A stretch of 64,000 nucleotides of DNA from Microbulbifer bruguierae (GCF_029869925.1 NZ_CP118605.1:2570001-2634000), one strand, 5' to 3'. Counted from the stretch's first letter, positions 36,724 through 45,780 are shown. Program-made: numbers and translations. The notes: a model not told the origin generated them from the sequence alone.

Positions 36724-36760
36724 ATAGAAAAAGTGGGATATTTGGATATCACTTATCTAT
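36724..36760. promoter_or_regulatory. Inverted repeat between fpr and finR, candidate LysR-type operator
   Basis: Arms ATAGAAAAAGTG (36724-36735) and CACTTATCTAT (36750-36760) are complementary apart from a one-base indel and flank an AT-rich core with GATAT repeats. It lies in the 122-base gap between the divergent fpr and LysR genes, where a FinR-type activator should bind. Confidence 0.45.
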
Positions 36761-36785
36761 TTAGTCAATATTAAAGAAGTAACTC

Positions 36786-37679
36786 ATGCGCTATTCACTG
36801 CGCCAGCTGGAAGTATTTCTAGCTTGTGCTCATTTCCAAAATGTAAGCCGTGCGGCGGAAAGTCTGAGCATGTCGCAGTCAGCCGCGTCTACCGCCCTAA
36901 AGGAATTCGAGCAGCAATTTGATGTACGCCTGTTCGAGCGAACAGGCAAACGTCTGCGACTGAATGAGTTGGGGCGGCAGCTGTGGCCACGGGCAGAAGA
37001 GTTACTGGAACGCGCCCGTGAACTAGAGGCTACCCTACAGGCCCATGGCGACCTGGGACGTCTCAAGGTCGGAGCAACGCTGACTATCGGCAACTACCTC
37101 GCAGCTGGCATCATGGCCCGTTACATGGCGGAACAACCCGGGGCACGTGTTGAGTTGGAAGTAGCCAACACCGCGGCCATCGCGCAAGGAGTGCTGAATT
37201 TTGAACTCGACTTGGGATTGATTGAAGGAGAACTAAACCACCCAGACCTGGAAATGATCCCGTGGAGGAGTGATGAACTAGTAGTATTCGCCGCTCCAGA
37301 TCATCCGCTGACGAAAGCCTCAGGGTTGAGTGACGACGAACTTCGCTCGGCCACCTGGATACTACGGGAGACGGGATCAGGTACACGCCAGACCTTCGAG
37401 CGCGCGCTGTCCGGGCTAGTGCCCGAATTGAATATATTGCTTGAACTGCAACATACGGAGGCTATCAAGCGTGCAGTAGAGGCCGGACTGGGAATCAGCT
37501 GCCTGTCCCGGGTGTCCCTATCCGACGCATTCGCCAGAGGAGCACTGGTTGAGCTGCCAGTTCCCCACCGGAGTTTCGATAGAGAATTTTACTTTGTCCT
37601 GCATCGACAGAAATACTTGAGTACCAGTGTGAAGCGCTGGCTTGAACTGTGCAATTCACTACCAGAACGGTCAACCTAA
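36786..37679 (+). CDS. finR: LysR-family regulator, FinR-like
   Basis: This 297-residue regulator has an N-terminal winged helix-turn-helix (RQLEVFLACAHFQNVSRAAESLSMSQSAASTALKEFE is the region at about 6-42; key part SQSAASTALKEFE). Its effector-binding domain spans about 90-295. In Pseudomonas, FinR is divergent from fpr and activates it under superoxide stress; gene order here is the same, so I infer the same job. The ATG at 36786 has a weak Shine-Dalgarno sequence (AAAGAAGT). Its end is followed by about 190 bases before the next gene. Confidence 0.85.
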   Translation: MRYSLRQLEVFLACAHFQNVSRAAESLSMSQSAASTALKEFEQQFDVRLFERTGKRLRLNELGRQLWPRAEELLERARELEATLQAHGDLGRLKVGATLTIGNYLAAGIMARYMAEQPGARVELEVANTAAIAQGVLNFELDLGLIEGELNHPDLEMIPWRSDELVVFAAPDHPLTKASGLSDDELRSATWILRETGSGTRQTFERALSGLVPELNILLELQHTEAIKRAVEAGLGISCLSRVSLSDAFARGALVELPVPHRSFDREFYFVLHRQKYLSTSVKRWLELCNSLPERST

Positions 37680-37872
37680 CGACTTTGGCACCAAGCGTGG
37701 CAACGCTTGCCTTGCCAACCTCCTCTGCATATCATCGACCTCTAATCAGTGCTTAGGGAGTGGCAGAAGTCGTGTGCCTCCACCCATTCATGTTATCGCG
37801 AATGAATTAACCCAATTTTTCGCGCGTTACCACCCTGTATTCAGGCTACGTCAATTGACACGGAAGTTAGCT

Positions 37873-39051
37873 ATGAAAAAGTTGTTAGTTATTTCATCCG
37901 CGCCCGCAGGTTTTATCGAAGGGACACCTTACCTGGACGTAAAGTTTGTCGAAGGTATGCGGTTTTATTGCGACGCCTGGGATGGTGAAGTGAGCTGTAT
38001 TCTCCGCAAGCGAGATGCATCGTTTCCTTTCGGCAAGATTTTTCGCGAACCTGAGTTACCGTTTCACCCCATTTTCAAAGAAAAAGGTGCGCAGATTCGA
38101 AAACAGGATATAGAGGGATACGATCTTGTTCTCTGCAGTGGCGATAATCAGGACTACCTCCACGTTTCGGAACTTTGCAGAAAAAATTCTGTAAAAATTG
38201 TTTACATCATTGAGTATATTTTCGAAACGAGAATACAGGCCATACTTTTGCAGCGGGGCCGAAGTCTGGTAAAGAAACTCTATGCCATGGGAAGCGCGCT
38301 ACTTACAGAAATACGTCGGCGCCGCGCTTTTCGGCTTTCTGATGGATTGCAGGCTAATGGATTTCCCGCAAGGAATGCTTACCTTTCGCTAAATCAAAAT
38401 ACATTACTTTACCTGGATAATCGTATTCGTGATTGCATGCAGGCATCCAACGATGAGGTGACTAAAAAATTTGAAAATTTGAAGGCTGGCGCACCCCTCA
38501 AATTGATACATTCGGGGCGACTGGAACCGATGAAAGGATCACAGGATATTGTTCCTATATTGAGATCCCTGAATGAAAAATCAGTGAATTTCGAACTGCA
38601 TATATTCGGTGCAGGCAGTCTCGAAAAAGAAATTCAGCAAGGGATTCGGGCTCTTGAACTCACTAACAATGTATATCTGCACGGCGCGGTAGATTTTGAA
38701 AATGAACTGGTCCCATTCGCACGCGAGAATGCGCACATTTTTCTTTGTTGCCACCGCCAATCTGACCCCTCATGCTCCTATCTGGAAAATATGGGATGTG
38801 GTGTGGCTATCGCCGGGTATGACAATCGGATGTGGAAGGCGTTAAGCGAAGCCTCTCAAGGCGGGCATACTGCGCCTCTCGGGAACCCAGAAGCACTCGC
38901 AACGTTGATCGCAGAAATGGCATCAGATCCCGATCGTATATTCCGTACGGCCCAGAGCGCGCATAGCTATGCTCGCGCCCATAGTTTTGAGCATGAATTT
39001 CAACGCCGTATACAGCACCTGATGGACACATTGCACACAGTGAGGGCATAA
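37873..39051 (+). CDS. Glycosyltransferase family 4
   Basis: This GT-B-like enzyme of 392 residues starts KKLLVISSAPAGFIEGTPYLDVKFVEG. It has LIHSGRLEPMKGSQDIVPIL near residue 215 and LHIFGAGSLEKEIQQGI near 240. The donor-side block HIFLCCHRQSDPSCSYLENMGCGVAIAGY has an unusual Cys-rich start. I chose ATG 37873 behind GGAAG; the frame is open back to 37642, overlapping finR, which is unlikely to be used. It is paired with a sulfotransferase gene 1 base downstream. It probably acts on the same or a second polysaccharide. Confidence 0.85.
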   Translation: MKKLLVISSAPAGFIEGTPYLDVKFVEGMRFYCDAWDGEVSCILRKRDASFPFGKIFREPELPFHPIFKEKGAQIRKQDIEGYDLVLCSGDNQDYLHVSELCRKNSVKIVYIIEYIFETRIQAILLQRGRSLVKKLYAMGSALLTEIRRRRAFRLSDGLQANGFPARNAYLSLNQNTLLYLDNRIRDCMQASNDEVTKKFENLKAGAPLKLIHSGRLEPMKGSQDIVPILRSLNEKSVNFELHIFGAGSLEKEIQQGIRALELTNNVYLHGAVDFENELVPFARENAHIFLCCHRQSDPSCSYLENMGCGVAIAGYDNRMWKALSEASQGGHTAPLGNPEALATLIAEMASDPDRIFRTAQSAHSYARAHSFEHEFQRRIQHLMDTLHTVRA

Positions 39052-39052
39052 C

Positions 39053-39976
39053 GTGTCAGACGATATCCTCTTTCACGTTGGCTATATCAAAACCGCCACC
39101 ACCTATCTACAAAATCAAATACAGAATGGATCACTGCCTGGACTCGCACTGGGAGCCGGCAAAGAAACCAGAGCACAGCTTGTCGCAAACTTTATTTTGG
39201 CGGACGATTTTGAGTTTGATGCGCAATTGCCGCGCGAGAGACTCGCCGCTTTCAATCATGATATTCAGCAGCGGGGATGTTTGCCGGTGTGGTCGGAGGA
39301 AACATTGCTCGGGAACCCTCCATCGAGCCGCTACGATGGATATCTGAATGCGAGGAAAATAAAGGCCTGCTATCCCAATGCCCGCATTCTGATCACTGTC
39401 CGCAAGCAGCAGGATATCGTTCTGTCAATTTATCGAGAGTACGTGCTAGGTGGCGGTAATCTTCAACTGGAGCAGTTTATTGGTACAGGTGACGAGTCAC
39501 TGTCTTACTCCCCTCTTTTGCGCGCGGAATTCCTACACTTCGATAGAGCGGTTGGTCACTACATTCAGCTTTTTGGGGAAGACCGGGTTCTTGTTCTTCC
39601 CCAGGAACTACTGAACTCTGAACCCGATACCTATTACCAACTTTTCTCAAATTTTACTGGCAAGAGCTTTTCCGCACCAAAATATGCAAACCGCGACCAT
39701 GCGGCAGAAAACTATTTCACTTTCCAGCTACGACGAAAACTCAATCCTTTATTCCCTAAAGATCCGTGTAAACCGGTTAATTCAGGATACAGAAAAACAT
39801 TCAACCGAGTACTTTTTCATCTGAACCGGTTGCCCGGAATGCAGCAGAGCAACCGAAAATTTGAAAAATTTAGGCAAACTATCAGCAACCGATATAAACA
39901 TTCCTTCGTCAACAGCAACCGGAATCTTATGGCGATTACTGGACTACCCCTGGATCAGCTTGGCTATGACACCTAG
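39053..39976 (+). CDS. Sulfotransferase-like protein (4 of 4)
   Basis: This 307-residue protein has a PAPS-type loop ILFHVGYIKTATTYLQNQI at residues 5-23 and a 3'-phosphate-like motif ARILITVRKQQDIVLSIYRE near 112. It starts with GTG 39053 behind GAGGG, 1 base after the glycosyltransferase stop, so the two are translationally coupled. Sulfation of a glycan made with its partner is inferred. The gene is separated from the main locus by fpr and finR, so the target could be a different glycan. Confidence 0.8.
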   Translation: MSDDILFHVGYIKTATTYLQNQIQNGSLPGLALGAGKETRAQLVANFILADDFEFDAQLPRERLAAFNHDIQQRGCLPVWSEETLLGNPPSSRYDGYLNARKIKACYPNARILITVRKQQDIVLSIYREYVLGGGNLQLEQFIGTGDESLSYSPLLRAEFLHFDRAVGHYIQLFGEDRVLVLPQELLNSEPDTYYQLFSNFTGKSFSAPKYANRDHAAENYFTFQLRRKLNPLFPKDPCKPVNSGYRKTFNRVLFHLNRLPGMQQSNRKFEKFRQTISNRYKHSFVNSNRNLMAITGLPLDQLGYDT

Positions 39977-41449
39977 TCAAGACTCTACTTTTCCCTGACG
40001 TTTTGCATCCAGTCTGCGTACGAATTCCTGCAGGATCAGCCGGTAGAGTTCTTTACCGAGATACTGGTCCTCCACCCCACTATCGATAGAAGGGTTGTCA
40101 TTCACTTCTATCACATAGCCCTTGCCCCCAGATTCTTTCACATCCACCCCGTAAAACCCGCGACCGATGGGCTTGGTAGCCTTCAGGGCGGCTTGCAGTA
40201 CCGGCTTTGGTACTTCAAAGGTGGGCAGAGTACTGAAGCCCCCGCTCACGGTCTTTTTGTTGCCGTGGTTGTATATCTGCCAGTGATTCTTCGCCATATA
40301 GTAGCGGCAGGCGTAGAGCGGTTTGTTGTCCAGCACGCCGATACGCCAGTCAAATTCCGTATACAGGAATTCCTGGGCCAGCAAGAGGCTAGACTCCTCA
40401 AACAGCTCTTCCAGCTTTGAATGCAACTCTGCTTCAGAATTTACTTTGACCACGCCGCGGGAGAATGAGCCATCCGGAATTTTCACCACCATTGGCAAAC
40501 CCAGCTCCGCGAGTGCGCTCTTCAAACTGGCCTCATCACCGCGACGCAGGATGCGGGTGCGCGGTGCAGGAACCTTGTTGTTTGTAAACAAATCCGCAAG
40601 GTATATCTTGTTGGTACAGCGCAAGATACTGGTAGGGTCGTCCAGCACCACCAGCCCTTCGGCTTCCGCCTTCTTCGCAAAGCGATAGGTGTGGTGGTCG
40701 ATGGCGGTAGTTTCCCGGATAAACAGCGCGTCAAACTCCGATAAGCGCATGTAGTCCCCAGGGCCAATCAGCTCAACTGACAAGCCAAGTTCACGGCCTG
40801 CACTGACGAACTTCTTGATAGCGCTGGCGTCTGACGGCGGCAGCTTCTCTTCCGGATTGACCAGGATCGCAAGGTCATAGCGACTGTTGCTGGGCTTCTT
40901 GTGCTGGCGCCATACCTTGTTACTGAAGTTGTCCAGCGCCTCGGCGAACTCGGTTTCCTCCACCTCATTCAGGTCCCGGTGGGAGCAGATCTTCAGTTCG
41001 ACGATCTCCCACTGCGGGTCCGCGCGCAGATGAATCTCCAGCACTGGACAGGCAAAGCGGTCGAACAGCGCCCGAGCCAGGGGTTGCAGCGCCGGCTCGT
41101 TGCAGCGACCAAAATAGGTTTTCACCACCCGTTCAACACCGGCTTGCCCCACAGGCAGCTTTGCCAGCGCCGGCATGGCCTGTGCCAGTTGCAGCTTGTA
41201 CAACTGAGGCAACGCCAGGTCGTTGAGTGTGCGAACGCTGGGCAACACATTGTGGCTGCGCGCCTCCGCCAGCAATGAACAGTAATAGCCCTCGCTGCGA
41301 TAATCGTAATTGGCACAGAGGTTGATCACCCGCACCCGCTGCTGGCGCGCCGGCAATGCAAGGTAGTCGGCGAAGGTAATGACCCGTTCACTCGGGTAGT
41401 AGGGAGCCCAATCGTCGGGCTCGTCGATCACAATAAGGACCTGGGACAT
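39977..41449 (-). CDS. RimK-like ATP-grasp ligase family protein
   Basis: This protein of about 490 residues is predicted to form an amide or isopeptide bond by ATP-driven carboxylate activation. The C-terminal ATP-grasp half shows DDPTSILRCTNKIYLADLF near 265, PMVVKIPDGSFSRGVVKV near 320, and the metal-binding end GFYGVDVKESGGKGYVIEVNDNPSIDSG near 440-470 (split motif E-x-N-x-N-P). The N-terminal half (about 1-230) is a family-specific domain. I chose ATG 41449 (MSQVLIV); the frame is open to 41542. The divergent neighbour is a GNAT/C39 fusion, a pair I recall as conserved in many gammaproteobacteria. The substrate is not known. Confidence 0.8.
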   Translation of the reverse strand: MSQVLIVIDEPDDWAPYYPSERVITFADYLALPARQQRVRVINLCANYDYRSEGYYCSLLAEARSHNVLPSVRTLNDLALPQLYKLQLAQAMPALAKLPVGQAGVERVVKTYFGRCNEPALQPLARALFDRFACPVLEIHLRADPQWEIVELKICSHRDLNEVEETEFAEALDNFSNKVWRQHKKPSNSRYDLAILVNPEEKLPPSDASAIKKFVSAGRELGLSVELIGPGDYMRLSEFDALFIRETTAIDHHTYRFAKKAEAEGLVVLDDPTSILRCTNKIYLADLFTNNKVPAPRTRILRRGDEASLKSALAELGLPMVVKIPDGSFSRGVVKVNSEAELHSKLEELFEESSLLLAQEFLYTEFDWRIGVLDNKPLYACRYYMAKNHWQIYNHGNKKTVSGGFSTLPTFEVPKPVLQAALKATKPIGRGFYGVDVKESGGKGYVIEVNDNPSIDSGVEDQYLGKELYRLILQEFVRRLDAKRQGKVES

Positions 41450-41634
41450 GAATAAAGGAGGCGCCTCGGTGGGAGTGATGAGACAGGTATACAGGGACCA
41501 GAAAAGGCCCTTTGAATGTGCGAAAGATAGAAGAAAATTCACCCGGCGCCTAATAATTTTTTTGCCAGAGTACTAGTTTTTTCCTGCCGGTTTGCTAATT
41601 TTCCCGGGCCGCAACCTGGCGGCGACCTTTCCCG

Positions 41635-42783
41635 GTGACTTACTCCCAGATGCCAGACCATCCCACCCCCCAAAATCACGCCAACGCCCCGCAGATCCGA
41701 CCCGCGAACGAGCGGGACATAGACGCGCTCTATGCACTGGAGCAGGCAAGTTTCTCCGGCGATCGCCTTAGCCGCCGCCGTTTTCGCCACTGGGTGCGCG
41801 CGGACAATCGGGTATTCCTGGTCGCTGAACAGGACCACCAGTTGCTGGGCTACGTCCTTGTGCTGCTGCGCCGTGGCACCCGCCTGGCGCGTCTCTATTC
41901 CCTGGCGGTCGGCCCCGCCGGGCGTGGCAAGGGTATCGGCAAAGCACTGCTCACCAGTGCGGAAGATGCCAGCAGTCGCAGTGGCCGCCTTTATATGCGC
42001 CTCGAGGTAGCCGAGCAAAATTCTCCAGCCATCGCCCTCTACCAGCAGCTGGGTTACCGCACCTTCGGCAGTTACGCCAATTACTATGAAGACGCCGGCA
42101 ATGCCCTGCGTATGCAAAAGCGCATCCGTTATCGACCGGAGAATCTGCACACCGCAGAGGTGCCCTGGTACGGTCAGCGCACTGAATTCACCTGCGGCCC
42201 GGCCGCCGCCATGATGGCCATGGCGGGATTGGACCCACAGTACGAGCCCAGCGGCAGTGACGAGCTGGCCCTGTGGCGGGAAGCCACCACCATCTTCATG
42301 ACCTCGGGCACCGGCGGCTGCCACCCTATCGGCCTCGCCCTCGCTATGCAGAAGCGCGGGTTCGAGTGTGAGGTTTACCTGAATCAAAGAGGGCCACTGT
42401 TTATCAGCAGTGTACGCAGTGAGAAAAAGAAGCGGGTGATCGAGCAGGTCGATGGAGATTTCAGGTCCTGTGCCACTCGCAGCGGACTGTCGGTAATCGA
42501 ACAGGATTTCACCCAGCAACAGTGCGAGCAGTGGCTGACCGAAGGCGCGCTCGTCCTATTACTGATCAGCACCTTTCGCCTGGACGGAAAAAAAGTCCCA
42601 CACTGGGTGACCCTTACCGGCATGGACGACGAGTGCTTCTATTTACACGACCCGGATGTGGATGATGAGGACAATCCGTTAGACAGTCAGTACCTGCCCA
42701 TTGCGCGGGAGGATATTTCCCGCATGTCGATTTTCGGGCGCGAAAAGCTGCGTACTGCGGTGATTGTCCGCAGGAAAGATTGA
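41635..42783 (+). CDS. GNAT acetyltransferase fused to a C39-like peptidase domain
   Basis: In this 382-residue fusion, residues about 20-165 form a RimI-type GNAT domain with the acetyl-CoA loop LAVGPAGRGKGIGKALL and LYQQLGYRTFGSY. Residues about 175-380 form a papain-like C39 domain with RTEFTCGPAAAMMAMAGL (Cys nucleophile) and a later HWVTLTGMDDECFYLHDPD segment (His and Asp). Peptidase C39 domains cleave double-glycine leader peptides. With the divergent RimK-like ligase this suggests processing and tailoring of a peptide or protein tail, but no precursor gene is obvious nearby. The start is GTG 41635, or ATG 41650, neither with a clear Shine-Dalgarno sequence. Confidence 0.82.
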   Translation: MTYSQMPDHPTPQNHANAPQIRPANERDIDALYALEQASFSGDRLSRRRFRHWVRADNRVFLVAEQDHQLLGYVLVLLRRGTRLARLYSLAVGPAGRGKGIGKALLTSAEDASSRSGRLYMRLEVAEQNSPAIALYQQLGYRTFGSYANYYEDAGNALRMQKRIRYRPENLHTAEVPWYGQRTEFTCGPAAAMMAMAGLDPQYEPSGSDELALWREATTIFMTSGTGGCHPIGLALAMQKRGFECEVYLNQRGPLFISSVRSEKKKRVIEQVDGDFRSCATRSGLSVIEQDFTQQQCEQWLTEGALVLLLISTFRLDGKKVPHWVTLTGMDDECFYLHDPDVDDEDNPLDSQYLPIAREDISRMSIFGREKLRTAVIVRRKD

Positions 42784-42897
42784 CCTGAATTTGGCGCTCG
42801 GTCACACCAATCAATTGGGACGTTTTCAACGCTGTTTTTTCCTGAGGAGTTTTGTCAAACTGCGGATTCATCCACTCAATAATAAGGAGAGATAAGG

Positions 42898-43503
42898 ATG
42901 TTCCGCTTCGTCAAAATACTGCTCGTTTTTTCATCACTGTGGCTGGCCGCCTGCGCCGGCAATCCCATGCTCACCAGCGCCGACCAGACCCTCACCGCAC
43001 CGGATCCCAACAAGGCGCAAGTGGTGTTCATGCGCTCTTCCTTTGTCGGGTCCGCGATCAATGCCTCACTGTTTGAAGTGACCGGCGAAGGCAATGAATT
43101 TATCGGTATCATGGCCAACGGCACCAAGATTTCCCACGAAGTTGAGCCCGGTGAACATACCTTTATGGTGGTGTCCGAGGCGGCAGACTTTATGCGCGCC
43201 GATCTGCAAGCCGGCAAGACCTATTACGCCATGGTGACGCCGCGTATGGGTGCCTGGAAAGCCCGTTTCAGCTTCCAGCCCCTGAGCAAAGACGGCGAGG
43301 ACGAGTTCAGCACCTCATCGCCAAAATTCGGTGATTGGGTTGCTGGCACCAAGCTGGTGGAGAACACGCCGCAATCCCTGCAGTGGGCGGAAAACAATGC
43401 GGCGAGTGTAAGTAAGAAAAAGGAAGCTTATTACACCAAGTGGCAGGCGAAAGACGCTGACGAGCAAGCGCGCCAGAGCCTCAAGGCCAGCGATGGCATC
43501 TGA
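42898..43503 (+). CDS. Small lipoprotein, DUF2846-like
   Basis: This 201-residue lipoprotein has a lipobox at LAACAG after a hydrophobic signal. The body (AQVVFMRSSFVGSAINASLFEV, then GTKISHEVEPGEHTFMVVSE and LQAGKTYYAMVTPRM) follows the beta-rich pattern of DUF2846-type envelope lipoproteins. Function unknown. A strong AAGGAGAG lies upstream of ATG 42898. It is followed after 28 bases by another small lipoprotein gene and then a terminator, so the two likely form a bicistronic unit. Confidence 0.75.
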   Translation: MFRFVKILLVFSSLWLAACAGNPMLTSADQTLTAPDPNKAQVVFMRSSFVGSAINASLFEVTGEGNEFIGIMANGTKISHEVEPGEHTFMVVSEAADFMRADLQAGKTYYAMVTPRMGAWKARFSFQPLSKDGEDEFSTSSPKFGDWVAGTKLVENTPQSLQWAENNAASVSKKKEAYYTKWQAKDADEQARQSLKASDGI

Positions 43504-43531
43504 TCCATAAACTCGAATTTCTGGAGTACTC

Positions 43532-43930
43532 ATGCACAAATTCTACAAACTGTTTTTGATCGCCGGTTTATCCACCACCCTGGCAGCCTGTACTAGCCAC
43601 CCGGTGATGAACGTATACGATAGAGCCGTATCCGAACGGTACGACGGTACCACTCAGTCCGCGCAAACCGTAGCGAAGGCGATCCTGACAAGTTGTGTAG
43701 ACAAGGGATGGGTTTGCCGGGAAACGGAACCAGGGGTAATTGATGCCTCGATTACTGTGCGCAAGCACCGGGCCAGTGCCAGGATCAACTACTCTGCGGA
43801 GCGCTACAGTATCGAGTATAAAGACAGCTATTTGCTGGACTACAACGACAGGAGAAACACCATCCACAGAAATTACAATCGCTGGGTAAATAATCTTGAC
43901 CATACGATTGCGAAAAATCTTGTGAGGTAG
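43532..43930 (+). CDS. Small lipoprotein of unknown function
   Basis: This 132-residue protein has a signal and a lipobox (LAACTS). The mature part contains an AKAILTSCVDKGWVC segment and several basic/aromatic strands, similar in style to small envelope lipoproteins that lack assigned function. CTGGAG precedes ATG 43532. An intrinsic terminator follows 20 bases after the stop, closing the unit with the upstream lipoprotein gene. Confidence 0.7.
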   Translation: MHKFYKLFLIAGLSTTLAACTSHPVMNVYDRAVSERYDGTTQSAQTVAKAILTSCVDKGWVCRETEPGVIDASITVRKHRASARINYSAERYSIEYKDSYLLDYNDRRNTIHRNYNRWVNNLDHTIAKNLVR

Positions 43931-43949
43931 TTTCTATACCTTCCAGTCT

Positions 43950-43978
43950 AAAGGGCCCTTTTCAGGGCCCTTTTTTAT
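43950..43978 (+). terminator. Intrinsic terminator after the lipoprotein pair
   Basis: AAAGGGCCC and its complement form a GC-rich stem around a short loop at 43950-43973, followed by a T-run. It lies just after the stop at 43930 and ends the two-gene lipoprotein unit. Confidence 0.85.
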
Positions 43979-44172
43979 TTTCCAGGTATTTTCACCGGGG
44001 AAATCCAGTCATCCCAAACGGCTGAATTCGCACAGTAAACACACCTTAGCTACACACCGGGTATGCCACTGGAGAGTTCCCAATAGGGGACCAATCTGCT
44101 AGGTTTGTGCGGCGCAATTCATCGCGCTCATTTTTACAACAAAATATTGATATCAGCACAAGGAACACGGAC

Positions 44173-44670
44173 GTGTCGTATTTAAAATTTACTACTTTTC
44201 TTTTCGCCTTGACCTGGAGCGCTTTCGGTTTCGCCAGCGACGCCAATGCTCTTGTACTCAGCGAGAAGGCCGGCTACCACGATGAACGGATCATCGCCAG
44301 TAACATCGTCGGTGAATGTTCCAACCTCGGTTTTAAATTTTCCGATTCCACCCGACAGTTTTTGCAGAAGCAAGGTTTTGCGGTCAGCACCGCCAGTGAC
44401 ATCTCCGAGCAGACCGAAGGCATGAGCCTGAAGCTGACGATTATCAATGCGGTGAGCGCAGGCAACGCCTTTATAGGCCACAACAAGTCCGTATCCATCG
44501 AAGCCCAGCTATTCAAGGACGGTGAGTTGCTGGATACCTTCACCCGCACCCGTAACTCTGGCGGCGGCTTTGGTGCCGGCTTCAAAGGCTCCTGCACCGT
44601 TCTGCATCGCTGCGCCCACACTCTGGGTAAAGACGTAGCCAGCTGGATGGCCAAAAATCACAAAGGGTGA
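44173..44670 (+). CDS. Small exported protein of unknown function
   Basis: This protein of about 165 residues has a signal peptide (KFTTFLFALTWSAFGFAS). I chose GTG 44173, which has AAGGAA 7 bases upstream; the frame is open back to 44107 but that region has no ribosome binding site. The mature part has two Cys (GECSNLGF and KGSCTVLHRCAH) and an alternating strand pattern with KLTIINAVSAGNAFIGHNKS. It looks periplasmic, perhaps a small assembly or stress protein; no family is recognised with confidence. Confidence 0.65.
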   Translation: MSYLKFTTFLFALTWSAFGFASDANALVLSEKAGYHDERIIASNIVGECSNLGFKFSDSTRQFLQKQGFAVSTASDISEQTEGMSLKLTIINAVSAGNAFIGHNKSVSIEAQLFKDGELLDTFTRTRNSGGGFGAGFKGSCTVLHRCAHTLGKDVASWMAKNHKG

Positions 44671-45112
44671 ATCTCCGCTGCATTCACCGCTAAAAACCCG
44701 TCGGAATCCAGCGACGGGTTTTTCCTTCCCTGGAATATTTCAAACCTTCGATTATCGCTGGTGACCAGCTTCAGACGGTAACACGACCTCCCTGGGTGTG
44801 AAGTAGCCCCAATTAGCTAATTGCTTCTAGCTAGCTGCCCCGCTCCCGCAGTCGAGGCTACCGCCTGAAATTCAGGATCAACCGGTACTGCACAGTTTTT
44901 TTTGCCTTGAGCTTTTCTGCTGTTTATTCTGTGCACTCCGTCACGCAGATATTGCGAGGCGGTATCGTGAATTGTTTTCCGGTACTGTGGTGCTAACTAG
45001 TAGGTGTCCGCAGCGGTATCGGGAATAGACAATGTATTTTTAGGTCCGAGGTTTCCCGTCATCAGAATGTATAGAGACGCGGTCTGAAACCCGAAAACAA
45101 AAAGGAGTTACT
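44671..45112. other. Intergenic region of about 440 bases
   Basis: It begins with a clear intrinsic terminator (44692-44723) and ends with the promoter region and AAAGGAG Shine-Dalgarno sequence of the next gene. The middle part contains repeated AGCTAG-like short words around 44815-44835. No gene is seen. Confidence 0.5.
44692..44723 (+). terminator. Intrinsic terminator
   Basis: AAAAACCCGTCG (44692-44703) pairs with CGACGGGTTTTT (44712-44723) across a short loop, leaving a T-run. It follows the small exported protein gene that ends at 44670 and could act in both directions because of its flanking A and T runs. Confidence 0.85.
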
Positions 45113-45544
45113 ATGAAAAAAGTTATCTTGGCCGTCGTGCTCAGCGTTGTTGCCCTGGAAGCCAGTGCCCGCGAATCCATCCAGAACTTTTCTCTGGAAA
45201 ACGCGATGCAGCGCGAAGACTTCAAAAGCCGTCTCGGGGACGACATCAAATTGTATTTTGGTGAGACTGCCCACCCTGAGGTAACACGGAAGGTTGGCCA
45301 GGTTTCAACCAGCAAAAAGACCAACGCGTTCAACAAGTCCGATCGCGTGGCCTGTGAGTGGGCACTGCTGTCTGCGCTGATAAGCCTGCAGGAACAAGCC
45401 CGTCAGAGCGGCGCCAATGCTGTGGTCAACATTGAGTCGAACTACAAGCACAATCGTTACTCCAGCACCAACGAATTCCAGTGTGGTGCCGGAAACGTGA
45501 TTGCCGGTGTGGCGCTGACTGGATCGACGGTCGTTACCCAGTAA
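45113..45544 (+). CDS. Small periplasmic protein of unknown function
   Basis: This 143-residue protein has a signal peptide (KKVILAVVLSVVALEASA). The mature part resembles a small family with the pattern RVACEWALLSALISLQEQA followed by GANAVVNIESNYK. Homologues of this family are often misannotated in databases as excinuclease subunits; I see no such function. AAAGGAG precedes ATG 45113. It stands alone, convergent to the PagL-like gene, with about 240 bases between them and no clear terminator. Confidence 0.7.
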   Translation: MKKVILAVVLSVVALEASARESIQNFSLENAMQREDFKSRLGDDIKLYFGETAHPEVTRKVGQVSTSKKTNAFNKSDRVACEWALLSALISLQEQARQSGANAVVNIESNYKHNRYSSTNEFQCGAGNVIAGVALTGSTVVTQ

Positions 45545-45780
45545 GCCGCCTTTCATACCTGAGACCTGCTCAAATCTTTCCGGAAATGACGATTTCCAGG
45601 ATTGGCGCCGGCTGTGCATTCGCTCGCGGGCGTGAGCAGGTTCCCACCCTCCTCCTGTTCCTCTAGCACTCCCATGCCAGGTCGGTCATTCAAAGTCACA
45701 ATCCCCACGGCACGATTCCCCCTCTGAAATACTCACCCCAGACGGTCATCACCCAGTTGAAAGGCTTTGGCTGTGAGACG

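Noticed and set aside
41539..42519. 326-codon open frame on the minus strand
   Set aside because: Antisense to the GNAT/C39 gene, which has clear domain motifs; the antisense product is glycine- and alanine-rich without motifs.
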